DNA from: Agrobacterium rubi TR3 = NBRC 13261
GTDB taxonomy: Bacteria > Pseudomonadota > Alphaproteobacteria > Rhizobiales > Rhizobiaceae
DNA length: 64,000 nucleotides
Assembly: GCF_000739935.1 (NCBI RefSeq)
Contig: NZ_BBJU01000003.1
Location: forward strand, 124,001 to 188,000
Reading direction: 5' to 3'
The notes beneath the pieces are model-generated. The model did not search any database, was not told the DNA's origin, and saw only the letters and a list, made by a program, of their open reading frames with translations. Positions 62,838-64,000 of this stretch are shown here, piece by piece. A program made the translations under genes and the position numbers. Numbering within the stretch: the first letter of the stretch is position 1; each line of letters begins with the position of its first letter.

Positions 62838-63731
62838 TCACGGCTCCGTCGGAAACTCCTCCTCCATCCACTCGCTGAATGCCTTGATCTTGGCGACCTT
62901 GCGGCGGCTTTCGTGATGAACGATCCAGTAGTCGTGGCCATCATTGCAGACCAGGTCGAAGGGTTGGAGCAGGCGACCGGATGCGATGTCTTCGGCGAAG
63001 TGGACCGGATTGACGATGGCAACGCCGTGGCCCGCAATGGCCGCCTGCGCTTCCAGATTCTGGATGCCGAAGTCGCTGCCGGTTCGGCTGTCGAGATCGG
63101 TCTCGGTCACCCCTGCTTCCGCAAACCAGTGTTTCCACCAGCGATCATTGGGGCTGATGATGGGCAGTTTCAGAATATCGGCGGGATGCTTCAGCCCGCC
63201 GATGGTGGCGGCAAGCTTGGGGCTGACGACTGGGGCAAAATCCAGCCGCATGATTCGACGGCTGATGACGTCAGGCCAATCGCCTTTGCCCCAGCGAATG
63301 CCGATATCGACATTGGTGCGGGCAAAGTCCACGATCTCGTTGGTGAGAGCCAGTTGCACCGAGATTTTGGGGTATCTGGCCTGAAACACGCCCAACCGTC
63401 TCGCCAGCCATTGATGCGCGAAGGTCGTGGTGCAGGAGATGATGAGAACATCCGCCGTCCTGTTGCGCGCTTCTTCCAGCGCCGTCGCAAGAATACCGAA
63501 GGCTTGCGATGCCCGACCTGCCAGTAACTCGCCCGTTTGAGTCAGTTCCACCTGCCGTGGCTTGCGCAGGAACAGCGGTGCACCGACGAAATCCTCAAGC
63601 AATTTGATCTGATAGCTCACCGCCGTCTGCGTCATGCCCAGCTCTTCGCCAGCCCTAGTGAAACTCAGGTGACGCGCGGCACTTTCCAGCACGCGCATGG
63701 CATTCAGGGGTACGTTACGGGAGAGTTTCAT
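62838..63731 (-). CDS. LysR-family regulator (GcvA-like)
   Basis: A 297-residue LysR protein. The helix-turn-helix (about residues 18-50: LSFTRAGEELGMTQTAVSYQ) is followed by an effector domain of GcvA type with DVDIGIRWG-like text (TNVDIGIRWGKGDW). It is upstream of puuD/guaD on the same strand (102-bp gap) and divergent from the DUF1127 gene, so it may control either; the DUF1127 pairing is common in Rhizobiaceae. ATG 63731 with AAAGAGAA upstream; ATG 63752 is an alternative. Confidence 0.88.
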   Translation of the reverse strand: MKLSRNVPLNAMRVLESAARHLSFTRAGEELGMTQTAVSYQIKLLEDFVGAPLFLRKPRQVELTQTGELLAGRASQAFGILATALEEARNRTADVLIISCTTTFAHQWLARRLGVFQARYPKISVQLALTNEIVDFARTNVDIGIRWGKGDWPDVISRRIMRLDFAPVVSPKLAATIGGLKHPADILKLPIISPNDRWWKHWFAEAGVTETDLDSRTGSDFGIQNLEAQAAIAGHGVAIVNPVHFAEDIASGRLLQPFDLVCNDGHDYWIVHHESRRKVAKIKAFSEWMEEEFPTEP

Positions 63732-63834
63732 GGATAAGTTCTCTTTATCCATATCATCAGAAGTTTCATTGGTTTTTCCATGAAAACAGGAGCATTTCTT
63801 CTCCATAGCATCAAAAGAACTTTGGAGAAATGAT

Positions 63835-64000
63835 ATGCGTACAGCCGCTCTCAGCGTCTGGCCACGGCTATTTGCGCGACTATGGATATTGGACTGGTTT
63901 ACGCGAAAATCGGCTCAATCGAACCCGTCGCAGGAAGACGAAATGCAGGACCACATCAAACGCGATCTTGGCCTGCTGGATGGTCGCGATCAGATCGGGC
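63835..64000 (+). CDS. DUF1127 (YjiS-like) small protein, cut by the window end
   Basis: At least 55 codons are visible, starting MRTAALSVWPRLFARLWILD after TTTGGAGAAA. The last visible part, HIKRDLGLLDGRD, is the DUF1127 signature. These small Arg-rich proteins are stress-related regulators in rhizobia, some affecting phosphate and RNA metabolism. Divergent from the LysR gene with a 103-bp shared control region. The gene continues beyond position 64000. Confidence 0.82.
   Translation, partial: MRTAALSVWPRLFARLWILDWFTRKSAQSNPSQEDEMQDHIKRDLGLLDGRDQIG

Overview
The window is a continuous stretch of alphaproteobacterial chromosome. It most likely comes from the Agrobacterium/Rhizobium group (Rhizobiaceae). 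The diagnostic segment is the divergent pair gbpR and chvE, followed by gguA, gguB and gguC, an arrangement known from Agrobacterium. The split xylF-xylH-xylG operon with a divergent ROK regulator, the DUF1127 gene next to a LysR gene, and the GC-rich coding style agree with this. I cannot name the species. Nearly all genes have recognisable families; there is no IS element, prophage or CRISPR array.

Layout. 1-1.4 kb: the end of ureE, then ureF and ureG (urease nickel loading). 1.5-6.1 kb: an RND efflux pump and its membrane fusion protein, on the minus strand. 6.3-7.6 kb: a RutR-type regulator facing a RutR-like operator and a gene remnant that joins the start of an N-carbamoyl amidohydrolase to the end of an ABC permease. 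I read this as the deletion scar of a pyrimidine-degradation operon. 7.7-16.1 kb: small conserved genes, a truncated haemoglobin, a phosphomannomutase, a DUF1295/cyclopropane-synthase lipid operon, small secreted and membrane proteins, an alpha/beta hydrolase, a short-chain dehydrogenase and tRNA-Arg(CCG). 16.6-22.6 kb: a MarR regulator, then the xylose ABC transporter and its regulator around a perfect palindromic operator. 22.7-28.9 kb: gbpR/chvE-gguABC, sugar uptake and (through ChvE, in Agrobacterium) host-sugar sensing. 29.3-33.5 kb: one 1415-residue gene built almost wholly from 175 octapeptides arranged in an exact 408-bp higher-order period.

34.4-37.6 kb: a transglutaminase / alpha-E / circularly permuted ATP-grasp operon, a predicted but poorly characterised peptide-modification system. 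38-41 kb: L,D-transpeptidase lipoprotein, class II glutamine amidotransferase, MFS carrier and DoxX. 41.3-45 kb: a 1217-residue multi-PAS hybrid histidine kinase. 45.4-49 kb: an RhlE-type helicase and a head-to-head pair of MnmD and an FAD oxidoreductase that together resemble the two halves of MnmC. 49-53.6 kb: purine/ureide catabolism (puuE, uraD, allA, hiuH) with a MntA/HepT toxin-antitoxin pair embedded in it. 53.6-60 kb: D,D-carboxypeptidase, TetR/SMR efflux pair, lldD, an isolated A+T-rich orphan with a His...Asn-Cys layout, and a chemoreceptor. 60-64 kb: guaD and puuD (guanine deaminase and urate oxidase), a LysR regulator and a DUF1127 gene cut by the window end.

How it fits together. 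A recurring theme is nitrogen recovery from nucleobases. GuaD makes xanthine; PuuD, HiuH, UraD and PuuE take urate to allantoate; AllA releases urea from ureidoglycolate; and urease, whose accessory genes open the window, hydrolyses urea. Xanthine dehydrogenase and allantoate amidohydrolase are not in the window. The pyrimidine branch appears to have been lost. The second theme is plant-associated sugar uptake (XylFHG, ChvE-GguAB). The most unusual items are the octapeptide super-repeat gene, the pyrimidine-operon scar with its surviving regulator and operator, the split MnmC-like pair, the toxin-antitoxin module inside the purine operon, and the orphan gene at 57.4 kb.
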